Shown here: one piece after another, positions 1 through 7,733 of the stretch
How the letters are laid out: each line of letters opens with the position of its first letter
Position numbering within the stretch: position 1 is the first letter of the stretch
Assembly: GCF_014161445.1 (NCBI RefSeq)
Contig: NZ_JABBXA010000023.1
Span: 62,001-126,000 of the forward strand
Length of the DNA stretch: 64,000 nt
Direction: 5' to 3'
Source: Microbispora sp. H13382
GTDB taxonomy: Bacteria > Actinomycetota > Actinomycetes > Streptosporangiales > Streptosporangiaceae
Made by a program: the position numbers and the translations under genes
Notes under the pieces: generated by a model
What the model saw: only the letters and a program-made list of their open reading frames with translations
Databases searched by the model: none
What the model was told of the DNA's origin: nothing

Positions 1-479
1 ATCTGCTCCACCCACATGCGCTCGACCTCGTCCTCGGCCCGCACCAGGTAGTCGAACCGGTCGCCGGGCAGCGAGCGCAGGTAGTTCCAGTCGTTCTGCA
101 TGACCGTGATGGCCGCCCGGTGGTCCTCCAGCGTGCCGAAGCCGATTCTGACCATCTCCGCCAGGACCGAGCGCGGGTCGGCCTGCGTGTTCAGGGCCGC
201 GCGGTAACGGGCGATCAGATCCTCGAGGAAGGTGCGCAGCACCTCGTCGACGATCGTCTCCTTGGAGTCGAAGTGGTGGTAGAGACTGCCGGAGAGGATG
301 CCGGCCTCCAGCGCGATCTCCCGCACGGTGGTGGCCTGGAAGCCCTTGCGCGCGAACAACTCGGCGGCGAGCTTGACGAGGTGGTCGCGCCGTTCGGACG
401 CCGAACCGGCCGCCCCCCGCTTCGCCCTGACCGGCGCGGCCGTGCCGCCGGAGTCCTTACGCTGGTTCACGGCTCCCAT
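1..479 (-). CDS. TetR-family regulator, KstR2-like (3' end outside window)
   Basis: This is a DNA-binding repressor of the TetR family. It reads leftward from the ATG at 477-479, and 159 codons are visible before the window edge cuts off the C-terminal ligand domain. After a basic, disordered first 28 residues there is a typical N-terminal helix-turn-helix (about residues 32-75). Its recognition segment ILSGSLYHHFDSKE (61-74), followed by VDEVLRTFL, closely resembles what I recall of mycobacterial KstR2, the repressor of cholesterol C/D-ring (HIP) catabolism. The gene is divergent from the phosphatase gene at 566, and a KstR2-type palindrome lies between them at 491-504, so autoregulation is likely. 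The KstR2-like assignment is from memory of the family; the regulated genes probably lie to the left, outside the window. Confidence 0.85.
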   Translation of the reverse strand, partial: MGAVNQRKDSGGTAAPVRAKRGAAGSASERRDHLVKLAAELFARKGFQATTVREIALEAGILSGSLYHHFDSKETIVDEVLRTFLEDLIARYRAALNTQADPRSVLAEMVRIGFGTLEDHRAAITVMQNDWNYLRSLPGDRFDYLVRAEDEVERMWVEQ

Positions 480-490
480 TATGGCCGCCG

Positions 491-504
491 ACCAAGAGCT
501 TGTT
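491..504. promoter_or_regulatory. KstR2-type operator (14-bp palindrome)
   Basis: The sequence ACCAAGAGCTTGTT matches, at every defined base, the consensus AnCAAGnnCTTGnT that I recall as published for KstR2. It lies 12 bp upstream of the KstR2-like start codon and 62 bp upstream of the divergent phosphatase start, where a repressor could control both. The match is seen directly; binding is inferred. Confidence 0.7.
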
Positions 505-565
505 CACATTCTCGCCTCGCCCGACCTCCCCGCACCGGCCGGGCCCGTAGGGCAGGATCGAACTC

Positions 566-1942
566 ATGGCGAAAATGGGCTATCCGTTCACCCTGGGGGT
601 GGCGTCAGGGGAGCCGTTACCCGACGGCGTGATCCTGTGGACCCGTCTGGCCCCCGAACCGCTGCATCCGACACAGCCTGGCGGCATGCCCAACCGGGCG
701 ATGACCGTACGGTGGGAGCTCGCCGAGGACGAGGCGTTCACGAGGATCCTGCGGTCCGGCACGGCGCCCGCGCAACCGGACTGGGCGCACAGCGTACACG
801 TGCGGGTGACCGGGCTGCGGCCCGCCGCCGACTACTTCTACCGGTTCTCCGTGGAGGGCCACGTCAGCCCGGTGGGCCGCACCAGAACCGCGCCGGCCCC
901 CGATTCGACCGCACCCGTGCGGTTCTGCTTCGTCTCCTGCCAGCGCTACGAGCACGGCCACTTCACCGCGCTGCGTCACATGGCCGCCGAGCGCCCCGAC
1001 CTCGTCCTCCACCTCGGCGACTACATCTACGAGTACGGCAAGCCGAAGAACCCCAAGCCGGGCCGATGGGTGCGCCCGCTCGAGTCGGCGGCCGAGTGCA
1101 CGACGCTGGGCGCCTACCGCAACCGCTACGCCCGCTACAAGATGGATCCGGACCTGCAGGCCGCCCACGCCGCCGCGCCCTGGGTCCCGATCCCCGACGA
1201 CCACGAGGTGCGCGACAACTGGGCGGGCGCGCTGCCCGGCGACGGCGGCAGCCCCGCCGCCTTCCTCAAGCGCAGGGCCGCCGCGTTCAAGGCCTACTAC
1301 GAGCACCAGCCGCTGCGCGTGCGCCCGTCCGGCTCCAGTCTGCAGAACCACCGCTGGCGCCCTTACGGTCGGGTGGCCGACTTCCTGCTGACCGACACGC
1401 GGCAGTACCGCGAGGGGCGCGACATGCTCGGCGCCGAGCAGGAGAAGTGGCTGACCGACCGGCTGCGCGGCTCGGCGGCCCGGTGGAAGGTGCTCGCGCA
1501 GGCCGTGTTCTTCTCCCAGCGCAAGTTCCCGCTCGAACCCGTCAGCGCCGACGCCTGGGACGGCTACCCCGGCTCGCGGTCCCGCGTGCTCGCCGCCGCC
1601 CCCGACGGGCTGGTCGTGCTGAGCGGCGACGTGCACAGCGCGTACGCCTGCGACATCCGTGCCGACTGGGCGGATCCGGCCTCGCGCGCCCTCGGGGTCG
1701 AGTTCGTCGGGCCGTCGGTGACGAGCATGCCCGGCATCACGGACGCGAGCGCGATCCTCGACGTCAACCCGCACATCGCGTTCTTCGACAGCCGCCACGG
1801 CTACGTGTCCTGCGCGGCGGACATGGAGGGCTTCCGCGCGGACTACCGGGCCGTCGCCTTCGTGGACCGTCCCGGCGCGCCGGCGACCACCGTCGCCGGC
1901 TTCGAGGTGAAGGAGAACCGGCTCCACCGCGTCGATCTGTGA
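566..1942 (+). CDS. PhoD-like phosphodiesterase/alkaline phosphatase without signal peptide
   Basis: A 458-residue metallophosphoesterase of the PhoD type, expected to hydrolyse phosphate mono- or diesters with a Ca/Fe-containing site. It begins directly with the PhoD N-terminal beta domain (FTLGVASGEPLPDGVILWTR, residues 8-27). The metallophosphatase core follows with LHLGDYIYEYG (about 148-158), PDDHEVRDNW (about 209-218) and LSGDVHSAYACD (about 351-362). Classical PhoD proteins carry a twin-arginine signal of some 40 residues. Here an in-frame TAG at 548-550 lies six codons before the ATG, so no signal can be encoded and the product is predicted to be cytoplasmic. It is divergent from the KstR2-like regulator. 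Confidence 0.88.
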   Translation: MAKMGYPFTLGVASGEPLPDGVILWTRLAPEPLHPTQPGGMPNRAMTVRWELAEDEAFTRILRSGTAPAQPDWAHSVHVRVTGLRPAADYFYRFSVEGHVSPVGRTRTAPAPDSTAPVRFCFVSCQRYEHGHFTALRHMAAERPDLVLHLGDYIYEYGKPKNPKPGRWVRPLESAAECTTLGAYRNRYARYKMDPDLQAAHAAAPWVPIPDDHEVRDNWAGALPGDGGSPAAFLKRRAAAFKAYYEHQPLRVRPSGSSLQNHRWRPYGRVADFLLTDTRQYREGRDMLGAEQEKWLTDRLRGSAARWKVLAQAVFFSQRKFPLEPVSADAWDGYPGSRSRVLAAAPDGLVVLSGDVHSAYACDIRADWADPASRALGVEFVGPSVTSMPGITDASAILDVNPHIAFFDSRHGYVSCAADMEGFRADYRAVAFVDRPGAPATTVAGFEVKENRLHRVDL

Positions 1943-1969
1943 GCACATCCCCAGGCCTGCCCCCTAGCA

Positions 1970-1988
1970 AATAGGAAACTTTCCTATT
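1970..1988. promoter_or_regulatory. Perfect 19-bp palindrome upstream of GH3 gene
   Basis: AATAGGAAACTTTCCTATT is a perfect 9-bp inverted repeat around one central base, AT-rich in a GC-rich neighbourhood, 23 bp upstream of the hexosaminidase ATG. The right arm runs into TATTAGAT, which could serve as a -10 element, so the site is placed for repression. A GGAAA-N-TTTCC core resembles operators of sugar-phosphate-sensing RpiR/MurR-type regulators; that assignment is inference. There is no U-run, so it is not a terminator. Confidence 0.6.
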
Positions 1989-2011
1989 AGATTGCGGGGC
2001 ATGCCTGAGCG

Positions 2012-3517
2012 ATGCCTTGTGGGCGCAGCATGAAGCGAAGCCCTGACCTGCTCCGTCTGGCCGACACGGTCCTGTTGCCCGGCTTCACCGGGACCACCGC
2101 CCCCGACTGGGTGCGGCGGCGGCTCGCCGGCGGGCTCGCCGGTGTGGTGCTGTTCTCCCGGAACGTCGACACCCCGGCCCAGCTCGCCGCGCTGACCTCG
2201 GCTCTGCGCGCGGAGAACCCCGACATCCTGATCGGCATCGACGAGGAGGCCGGGGAGGTGACGAGGCTCGAGGCCCGCACGGGCAGCTCGCGGCCGGGCA
2301 ACTACGCCCTGGGCGTCGTGGACGACGTGGAGCTGACCGAGCGGGTGGCCCGCGACATCGGCCGCGACCTGCGGGCCGCGGGGGTGAACATCGACTTCGC
2401 CCCGGCCGCCGACGTCAACTCCAATCCGGACAACCCGGTCATCGGCCTGCGGTCGTTCGGCGCCGATCCGCTGCTCGTCGCGCGGCACACGGCCGCCTGG
2501 ATCCGCGGCCTGCAGTCCACCGGCGTGGCGGCCTGCGCCAAGCACTTCCCCGGGCACGGCGACACGTCGGTCGACTCCCACCACGGCGTGCCGCGCGTCG
2601 GGGTCTCCCGCGAGGAGCTGGCCGAGGTCGAGCTGTGGCCGTTCCGGGTGGCCATCGACGAGGGCGTGCGCTCGATCATGACCGGCCACCTGCTGGTCAC
2701 GGCGTACGACGAGGAGCTGCCGGCCACGCTCAGTCCCCGCATCCTCACCGGCCTGCTGCGGGAGGAGCTGGGCTTCGAGGGCCTGATCGTGACCGACGGC
2801 ATCGAGATGGCCGCCGTCTCCGGCCGGTACGGCTTGGGCGGCGCGAGCGCGATGGCCGTGGCGGCGGGGGCCGACGCGGTCTGCGTGGGCGGGGAGAACG
2901 CCGACGAGGCGACCCACGAGCACATCCGCGACGCCGTCGCGGACGCGGTGACCGAGGGCAGGCTGTCGGAGGAGCGGCTCGCCGACGCCGCGGCGCGGGT
3001 GCGCGCCCTGACCGCCTGGCAGGCGCAGGCCCCGCCGCTGGACGACCGCACGGACGAGATCGGGCTCGTCGCCGCCCGCCGGGCCGTACGGGTGACCCTG
3101 CGCGGGGCGGACGGCGTGCTGCCGCTGGCCGGAGCCCCGCACGTGGTGGAGCTGGCGCCGGAGACCAACCTCGCGATCGACAAGGGCATGCCGTGGGGTG
3201 CGGGGGAGCCGCTCGGCAAGCTGCTGCCCGGCACCACGGTCGCCCGGCTGCGGCAGGGCGACGTGCACAACGGCGTCGCCGGCACGGTGCTGAGCCAGGC
3301 GGCCGACCGGCCCCTCGTCATCGTCGTGCGGGACGCCCACCGCCACCTCTGGCAGACGGACCTGCTGGAGCGCCTGCTGGCCGCCCGGCCGGACGGCGTC
3401 GTGGTCGAGATGGGGCTGCCGGGCCGTACGGACCTGGGGGCGGTCCACATCGCCACGCACGGCGCCGCCCGGGTGTGCGGCCAGGCGGCGGCGGAGGTGC
3501 TGGCCGGGCTCACCTGA
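2012..3517 (+). CDS. Glycoside hydrolase family 3, NagZ-like beta-N-acetylhexosaminidase
   Basis: A 501-residue GH3 enzyme, expected to release GlcNAc from anhydro-muropeptides in cell-wall recycling or from chitin-type saccharides. The TIM-barrel half carries the NagZ signature KHFPGHGDTSVDSHH (about residues 176-190), which includes the His-Asp general acid/base pair, and the nucleophile region IVTDGIEMAAV with Asp at about 262. About 150 further residues form a C-terminal domain, as in the two-domain Bacillus NagZ type. No signal peptide is present, so the enzyme is probably cytoplasmic. ATG 2012 is the first start; the in-frame ATG at 2030 (MKRSPDLL) is an equally good alternative. The palindrome at 1970-1988 probably controls it. 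Confidence 0.88.
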   Translation: MPCGRSMKRSPDLLRLADTVLLPGFTGTTAPDWVRRRLAGGLAGVVLFSRNVDTPAQLAALTSALRAENPDILIGIDEEAGEVTRLEARTGSSRPGNYALGVVDDVELTERVARDIGRDLRAAGVNIDFAPAADVNSNPDNPVIGLRSFGADPLLVARHTAAWIRGLQSTGVAACAKHFPGHGDTSVDSHHGVPRVGVSREELAEVELWPFRVAIDEGVRSIMTGHLLVTAYDEELPATLSPRILTGLLREELGFEGLIVTDGIEMAAVSGRYGLGGASAMAVAAGADAVCVGGENADEATHEHIRDAVADAVTEGRLSEERLADAAARVRALTAWQAQAPPLDDRTDEIGLVAARRAVRVTLRGADGVLPLAGAPHVVELAPETNLAIDKGMPWGAGEPLGKLLPGTTVARLRQGDVHNGVAGTVLSQAADRPLVIVVRDAHRHLWQTDLLERLLAARPDGVVVEMGLPGRTDLGAVHIATHGAARVCGQAAAEVLAGLT

Positions 3518-3563
3518 CGTGCCCAATAGCATTGGTCACCGATGACATGCGGATGGGAGCGTC

Positions 3564-4388
3564 ATGAAGGTCGCCTACGTCACCACTGACCACCCGGCGG
3601 CCGAGCTGGACGACGAGCGGGAGATCGCCCTCGCCGCCTGGCTCGGCGCCGGCATCGAGGGCGCGCCGGTGAACTGGCACGACCCCCGCGTCGACTGGTC
3701 GGACTTCGACGCGGCGGTGGTCCGGTCCCCGTGGGACTACATCGACCGTCGTGACGAGTTCGTCGCGTGGGCCCACCGGGTGGAGTCGGTGACGCGGCTG
3801 TTCAACCCGGCGCCGGTGATCGAATGGAACACCGACAAGACCTACCTGCGCACGCTCGGCGTGCCCACCGTTCCGACGCACTGGGCCGAGTCCGGCACGG
3901 ACCTGCCCGACTGGGACGAGTACGTGGTCAAGCCCGCCGTCTCGGCGGGCGCCCGTGACACCGTCCGCACCGCGGACCGGGACGCCGCCGCGGGCCACGC
4001 GGCGAAGCTGCTCGCCGAGGGCCGTACGGTCATGGTCCAGCCCTACGTCGCGTCCGTCGAGCAGGAGGGGGAGCTGTCGCTGCTGTACTTCGGCGGGCAG
4101 TTCAGCCACGCCGTACGGCGGCACCCGATGCTGACCGGCGTGGCGGAGACCCGGGAGAACCGCGCCACGCTGCGCGACCCGGACGACGACCAGTTCGCCC
4201 TCGCCGAGCGGGTCCTGGCCGCGGTGCCGCCGAACCTGCTGTACGCCCGGGTTGACCTGGTCCGGATGCCGGACGGCGAGCCGGTCCTGATCGAGCTGGA
4301 GCTCACCGAGCCCTACCTGTTCCTGCGGGACGAGCTGGCCGCGCCGGACCTGTTCGCCGAGACCCTCGCCGAGATGCTCAAGGGCTGA
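3564..4388 (+). CDS. ATP-grasp domain protein
   Basis: A 274-residue protein of the ATP-grasp superfamily (glutathione synthetase/RimK-like), which join a carboxylate to an amine or thiol through an acyl-phosphate. Typical elements are the N-terminal MKVAYVTTDHP strand, RSPWDYIDRRDEF (about 54-66), NTDKTYLRTLGVPTVPT before the ATP-binding lobe, YVVKPAVSAGARDT with the nucleotide-contacting Lys (about 119-132), VMVQPYVASVEQEGELSL, and a Mg-binding end VLIELELTEPYLFL. The substrate cannot be told. It follows the GH3 gene by 46 bp on the same strand and its 3' end overlaps the convergent SLOG gene by 11 bp. Confidence 0.85.
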   Translation: MKVAYVTTDHPAAELDDEREIALAAWLGAGIEGAPVNWHDPRVDWSDFDAAVVRSPWDYIDRRDEFVAWAHRVESVTRLFNPAPVIEWNTDKTYLRTLGVPTVPTHWAESGTDLPDWDEYVVKPAVSAGARDTVRTADRDAAAGHAAKLLAEGRTVMVQPYVASVEQEGELSLLYFGGQFSHAVRRHPMLTGVAETRENRATLRDPDDDQFALAERVLAAVPPNLLYARVDLVRMPDGEPVLIELELTEPYLFLRDELAAPDLFAETLAEMLKG

Positions 4389-4869
4389 ACGGGCCCGCCC
4401 GTCCCGCGGCGGCCAGCGCCAGCCGTACGGCCTCGGCCGGGCCGGCCGCGGGCACCGGACCGGGCACCGGGCGGCCCTCGGCGTCGAGGACCTGCCAGCC
4501 GCCGAGGGTGATCACGGGCGTGCCGCCCCGCTGGGCGAGGGCCAGCTCGGAAAGCGTGCCCCAGGACCCGCCCACGACGACGACCGCGTCGGCGGCCCGC
4601 ACGATCAGCGCGTTGCGGGCCTCGCCCAAACCGGTGGGCAGGGCCACGGTGAGGTCCGGGCTCGCCCCGGACCGGTCCCGCCCGGACAGGACGCCGACCG
4701 CGACGCCTCCGCCCTCCCGGGCGCCCGCCGCGGCGGCGGCCATCACCCCGCCGTACCCGCCGCACAGCACGACCGCGCCGTGCTCGGCCAGCAGACGGCC
4801 CACGGCGCGGGCCGCCCCGGCCTCCTGCGGGGTGCACTCGCCCGGCCCGCACACCGCGATCTGCCACAT
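4378..4869 (-). CDS. SLOG/TIGR00725-type nucleotide-binding protein
   Basis: A 163-residue Rossmann-like protein of the SLOG/LOG-like family (TIGR00725 type). Visible motifs are IAVCGPGECTPQE at the N-terminus, the glycine-rich VLCGGYGGVMAAAAAGAREGG loop (about 34-54), LGEARNALIVRAADAVVVVGG, and the sharp turn SWGTLSELALA. This family resembles lysine-decarboxylase-like cytokinin-activating proteins but lacks the full PGGxGTxxE motif (GGSWGTLSE here), so nucleotide or ADP-ribose ligand sensing is as likely as catalysis. It lies 9 bp after the SDR gene and is the last gene of the leftward operon 6206 to 4378. Confidence 0.8.
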   Translation of the reverse strand: MWQIAVCGPGECTPQEAGAARAVGRLLAEHGAVVLCGGYGGVMAAAAAGAREGGGVAVGVLSGRDRSGASPDLTVALPTGLGEARNALIVRAADAVVVVGGSWGTLSELALAQRGGTPVITLGGWQVLDAEGRPVPGPVPAAGPAEAVRLALAAAGRAGPFSP

Positions 4870-4878
4870 GCCCGTCCC

Positions 4879-5640
4879 CTACCCGTGGGTGGAGATCCCG
4901 CCGTCCACCGGGATCACCGCGCCGGTCAGGTACGACCCGGCGCGTGAGGCGAGGAAGATGGCCGCGCCCGCCATGTCGTCGGGCCTGCCGATCCGGCCCA
5001 GCGGAACGCCGTTCTCGATCGCGCCGCGCATCTGGGGGTCGTCGAGCGCGAAGGCCATCATCTTCGACTCGAACGGCCCGGGCGCGATCGCGTTGACCGT
5101 GATCGACTCCCGGGCGAGCTGGTGGGCCAGGTGCCGGGTCAGCATGTGGACGCCCGCCTTGGCCGCCGAGTACGCGTAGTTCTCCAGGAACGGCACGCGG
5201 AGCCCGTCGATCGACCCGATGTTGATCACCCGTGCCGGGTCGCCGGGTGACGCGGCGGCGCGCAGCAGCGGCAGGAACCGGCGGGTGAGGAAGAACACGC
5301 CCTTGACGTTGATGTCCCAGAGCTTGTCGAAGGCGTGCTCGGGATACTCCTCCAGCGGCGCGCCCCAGCTCGCCCCCGCGTTGTTGACGAGCACGTCGAG
5401 GCGGCTCTCGCGCTCCGACACGGCCTGCGCCAGCGCCTCGACGCCGTCGGGGGTGGACAGGTCCGCCCGTACGGCGTGGCAGCCCAGCTCGGCGGCCGTG
5501 GCCTCCAGCTCGTCCTTCTTCCGTGAGGAGATGTAGACGGTGGCGCCCGCGTCGAGGAACCCTCGCGCGATCATCTTCCCGATGCCCCGGGACCCGCCCG
5601 TGACGACGACCGTCTTGCCTTCCACCGAGAACAGAGTCAT
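4879..5640 (-). CDS. SDR-family NAD(P)-dependent oxidoreductase
   Basis: A 253-residue classical short-chain dehydrogenase/reductase. The cofactor loop is TGGSRGIG (about residues 14-21), followed by the NNAG motif, a catalytic Ser in VINIGSIDGL, and the catalytic Tyr-Lys pair in NYAYSAAKAG; the C-terminus ends GAVIPVDGGISTHG. The SSRKKDE segment after the second strand favours NADP(H). It resembles RhlG/FabG-like 3-oxoacyl reductases, but the substrate is not determined. The start at 5640 (MTLFSVEGK) places the glycine loop at the usual distance from the N-terminus, although the frame stays open further upstream. It sits 32 bp after the flavin reductase gene in one operon. Confidence 0.88.
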   Translation of the reverse strand: MTLFSVEGKTVVVTGGSRGIGKMIARGFLDAGATVYISSRKKDELEATAAELGCHAVRADLSTPDGVEALAQAVSERESRLDVLVNNAGASWGAPLEEYPEHAFDKLWDINVKGVFFLTRRFLPLLRAAASPGDPARVINIGSIDGLRVPFLENYAYSAAKAGVHMLTRHLAHQLARESITVNAIAPGPFESKMMAFALDDPQMRGAIENGVPLGRIGRPDDMAGAAIFLASRAGSYLTGAVIPVDGGISTHG

Positions 5641-5672
5641 GCGGGCAGCATACCGACCGGTCGGTTCCTGCG

Positions 5673-6206
5673 TCAGGAGCGGAACCCTCCGTACGCGCCG
5701 CGGAAGAACACCAGCGGGCCGCCGTCGTCGTGCCGGTCGAGCCCGGTGACCCGGGCGACGACGATCACGTGATCGCCGGCGGGGTGCTCCACGTCCACGA
5801 CGCAGTCGATCCAGGCGAGCGCGCCGTCCAGCACGGGGGCGCCGCCGGGGGACAGGGCCCACGACAGGCCCGCGAACTTGTCCCCGCCCGGGGCGGCGAG
5901 CCGCTCGCACGCCTCCCGCTGCTGTTCGGCGAGCACGTTGACGCACAGGTTCGCGGCGGCCTTCAGCCGCGGCCAGCTCGTGCTGTCGCCCGAGACGCAG
6001 AACGCGACCAGCGGCGGGTCGAGGCTCACGGACGTGAAGGAGTTGACGGCCAGGCCGCACGGCTCCCCGGTCCGCGGGTCGATCGCGGTGACGGCCACGA
6101 CGCCCGTGGCGTACCTGCCGAGGACGTTCCTGAAGTGCTGGGGATTGACGGCCGGAATCCTCCTGGCGCCGTCATGGCCGACCCTCCGGGACACAGGGAT
6201 GCTCAT
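5673..6206 (-). CDS. Flavin reductase-family protein (HpaC-like)
   Basis: A 177-residue FMN-binding split-barrel protein like HpaC, which supplies reduced flavin to two-component monooxygenases. Visible family features are FRNVLGRYATGVVAVTA, GLAVNSFTSVSLDPPLVAFCV (about 50-70), the NLCVNVLAEQQ segment, and the end VFFRGAYGGF. It is the first gene of a leftward operon with an SDR and a SLOG protein; no partner monooxygenase lies beside it. A GAGGAGG sequence about 12 bases before the ATG is a somewhat distant ribosome binding site, so a start slightly downstream is possible. Confidence 0.85.
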   Translation of the reverse strand: MSIPVSRRVGHDGARRIPAVNPQHFRNVLGRYATGVVAVTAIDPRTGEPCGLAVNSFTSVSLDPPLVAFCVSGDSTSWPRLKAAANLCVNVLAEQQREACERLAAPGGDKFAGLSWALSPGGAPVLDGALAWIDCVVDVEHPAGDHVIVVARVTGLDRHDDGGPLVFFRGAYGGFRS

Positions 6207-6764
6207 CGCGCGGGCGCCTCCTCAGCCGGAACTCCCCATGAGACTCAAGGAGGGCCGGAGACGATGCATTCCCTGCTTGCGCCTAACGGTGGCGCGTCCT
6301 GGCGGGCGTGGGGGACCCGCCAGGACGCGCTCCGCCCCGGCGCGAGACCTCGACCCCGGCGAGGGTTGGGGTCGAGACCTCGTTCATTCGCACGGAGTCC
6401 GTGGGGAGCGGCCGTCCTCGTCCGGCCGCTCGGGGGTGCGGTGGTACCGCGCGTTCGGGCATGTCACGCCATTTCCGCGCAAGGCGGTCATGCCGGTGGA
6501 TACCGACAGCTCTGACATGTCGTTCCCGTCGCTCTGATAGGTCTGGGCTCTGGCAGGTCTGGGCTCGGTTGGCCGGGGTCGGAGCTCGCGGCAGAGCGAG
6601 TTCGGCGTTCGCGCACCGACCGCCCTCACGGGCCCACCTCCATTGGATGGATTTGTACCAACGTTTGGATAATGCGCGGCCGGGTGGGCTCAGGTCAAGG
6701 GGTTGTTTCCCGGTAGACCGAGATCCTCTAGATTTGTTGGAACAAAAGGGTGGATTGAGGAAAG
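6207..6764. other. Structured intergenic region with hairpins and a direct repeat
   Basis: No convincing gene lies in these 558 bp between the divergent flavin reductase and GntR genes. It holds a perfect 15-bp stem with a 9-base loop (6292-6306 with 6316-6330, GCGCGTCCTGGCGGG left arm), a second 9-bp stem (6349-6357 with 6368-6376, CTCGACCCC), the repeat GAGACCTCG at 6344-6352 and 6374-6382, and a 12-bp direct repeat AGGTCTGGGCTC at 6539-6550 and 6555-6566. Base composition turns AT-rich after about 6640. An antisense open frame across it has no domain features. It could encode a structured RNA; I recognise no known family. Confidence 0.5.
6703..6745 (+). promoter_or_regulatory. Promoter with overlapping GntR operator
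   Basis: TTGTTT (6703-6708) can act as -35 and TCTAGA/TAGATT (about 6727-6734) as -10. Immediately after lies TTGTTGGAACAA (6734-6745), a perfect inverted repeat with 5-bp arms and a 2-base centre, 19 bp before the GntR start. A related TTGTACCAA occurs about 80 bp upstream, in the stretch 6650-6665. The position suggests that the GntR protein represses its own gene. Confidence 0.5.
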
Positions 6765-7517
6765 ATGGCACGATCGTCGCTCTACCAGCAGGTGGCCGCT
6801 GAGGTGCGCAGGGCCATCTACGCGGGCGAACTCGCGCCGGGCGACCAGATCCCGACCGAGGCCGACCTCATGGAGGCGCACGGCGTCAGCCGCAACACCG
6901 TACGGCTGGCACTGGGCGAGCTGGAGAACGAGGGTCTCATCCTGCGGATGCGCCGGCGTGGAACGTTCGTACGCGAGCGCCGCCCCCTCCTCATGCGCCC
7001 CCAGGACGAGTTCCTCCCGTACGACCAGGAGGAGCCGCGGTTCGACACCTTCGTCCACGCGGTCCGCTCCGAGGGCCGAACGGCGGACCAGCGGATCGAG
7101 GTCTCGATCGTCGAGCCGCCCGAGGACGTGGCCACCCGCCTCGCACTGGCCGACGGCGCCCTGGCCGTCGTGCGCCGGCGGCTGCGCTTCGTGGACGGCC
7201 AGCCGTACAACACGCTGGACTCGTACTTCCCCCTGGAGATCGTGGGGGACTCCGAGATCGCCCGGCCCGGCGACATCACGCGCGGGGCCAACCGGGTGCT
7301 GGAGGAGCTGGGACATCTCCAGGTCCGCGTGATCGACGACATTTCCGCGCGCATGCCGACCTCGGACGAGTCGTTACGGCTCCAGCTGGAGCCCGGCACT
7401 CCGGTCGTCGTCCACACCCGGGTCGGCTACGACGCCGATGACACGCCCGTACGCGTCGCCGTGTCCGTGCTGCCCGCAGACAAGCATCTGATCCGATACG
7501 AGCTGGAACGTCATTGA
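6765..7517 (+). CDS. GntR-family regulator, HutC subfamily
   Basis: A 250-residue transcription factor. The winged helix-turn-helix is at about residues 5-70 (YQQVAAEVRRAIYAGELAPG, IPTEADLMEAHGVSRNTVRLAL, RMRRRGTFV). The C-terminal part is the UTRA ligand-binding domain found in HutC-type members (about 95-245), which usually senses sugar phosphates, amino acids or related small molecules. The putative operator at 6734-6745 argues for autoregulation. No catabolic operon lies directly beside it, since the next gene is an acetyltransferase after a terminator, so its other targets are unknown. Confidence 0.88.
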   Translation: MARSSLYQQVAAEVRRAIYAGELAPGDQIPTEADLMEAHGVSRNTVRLALGELENEGLILRMRRRGTFVRERRPLLMRPQDEFLPYDQEEPRFDTFVHAVRSEGRTADQRIEVSIVEPPEDVATRLALADGALAVVRRRLRFVDGQPYNTLDSYFPLEIVGDSEIARPGDITRGANRVLEELGHLQVRVIDDISARMPTSDESLRLQLEPGTPVVVHTRVGYDADDTPVRVAVSVLPADKHLIRYELERH

Positions 7518-7525
7518 CGAGGCCC

Positions 7526-7553
7526 GGACACCCTCTCGGCTGAGCGGGTGTCC
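7526..7553 (+). terminator. Hairpin terminator after GntR gene
   Basis: GGACACCC (7526-7533) pairs with GGGTGTCC (7546-7553), a perfect 8-bp stem 9 bp after the stop codon. There is no strong U-run. A second GC hairpin follows at about 7563-7582. Confidence 0.5.
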
Positions 7554-7733
7554 CCGGCCACAAGGCCCTCCTCCGGGGGGCCGTTCCCGCGATTCCCGTC
7601 CTGACCCCGGCAGGGGACCGCGCCGGACCCGCGCGCCCTGACGCGGCCCGCCGTCTCCGGACGGACGCTGTACGGCATCCCGCCGTCACTCACAGTGGTC
7701 GAATCGCCGCCGTCGGCACGAAAGGAATCAGGC

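Noticed and set aside
6283-6771. 162-codon antisense frame upstream of the GntR gene
   Set aside because: It runs through strong hairpins and a promoter, with no recognisable motif.
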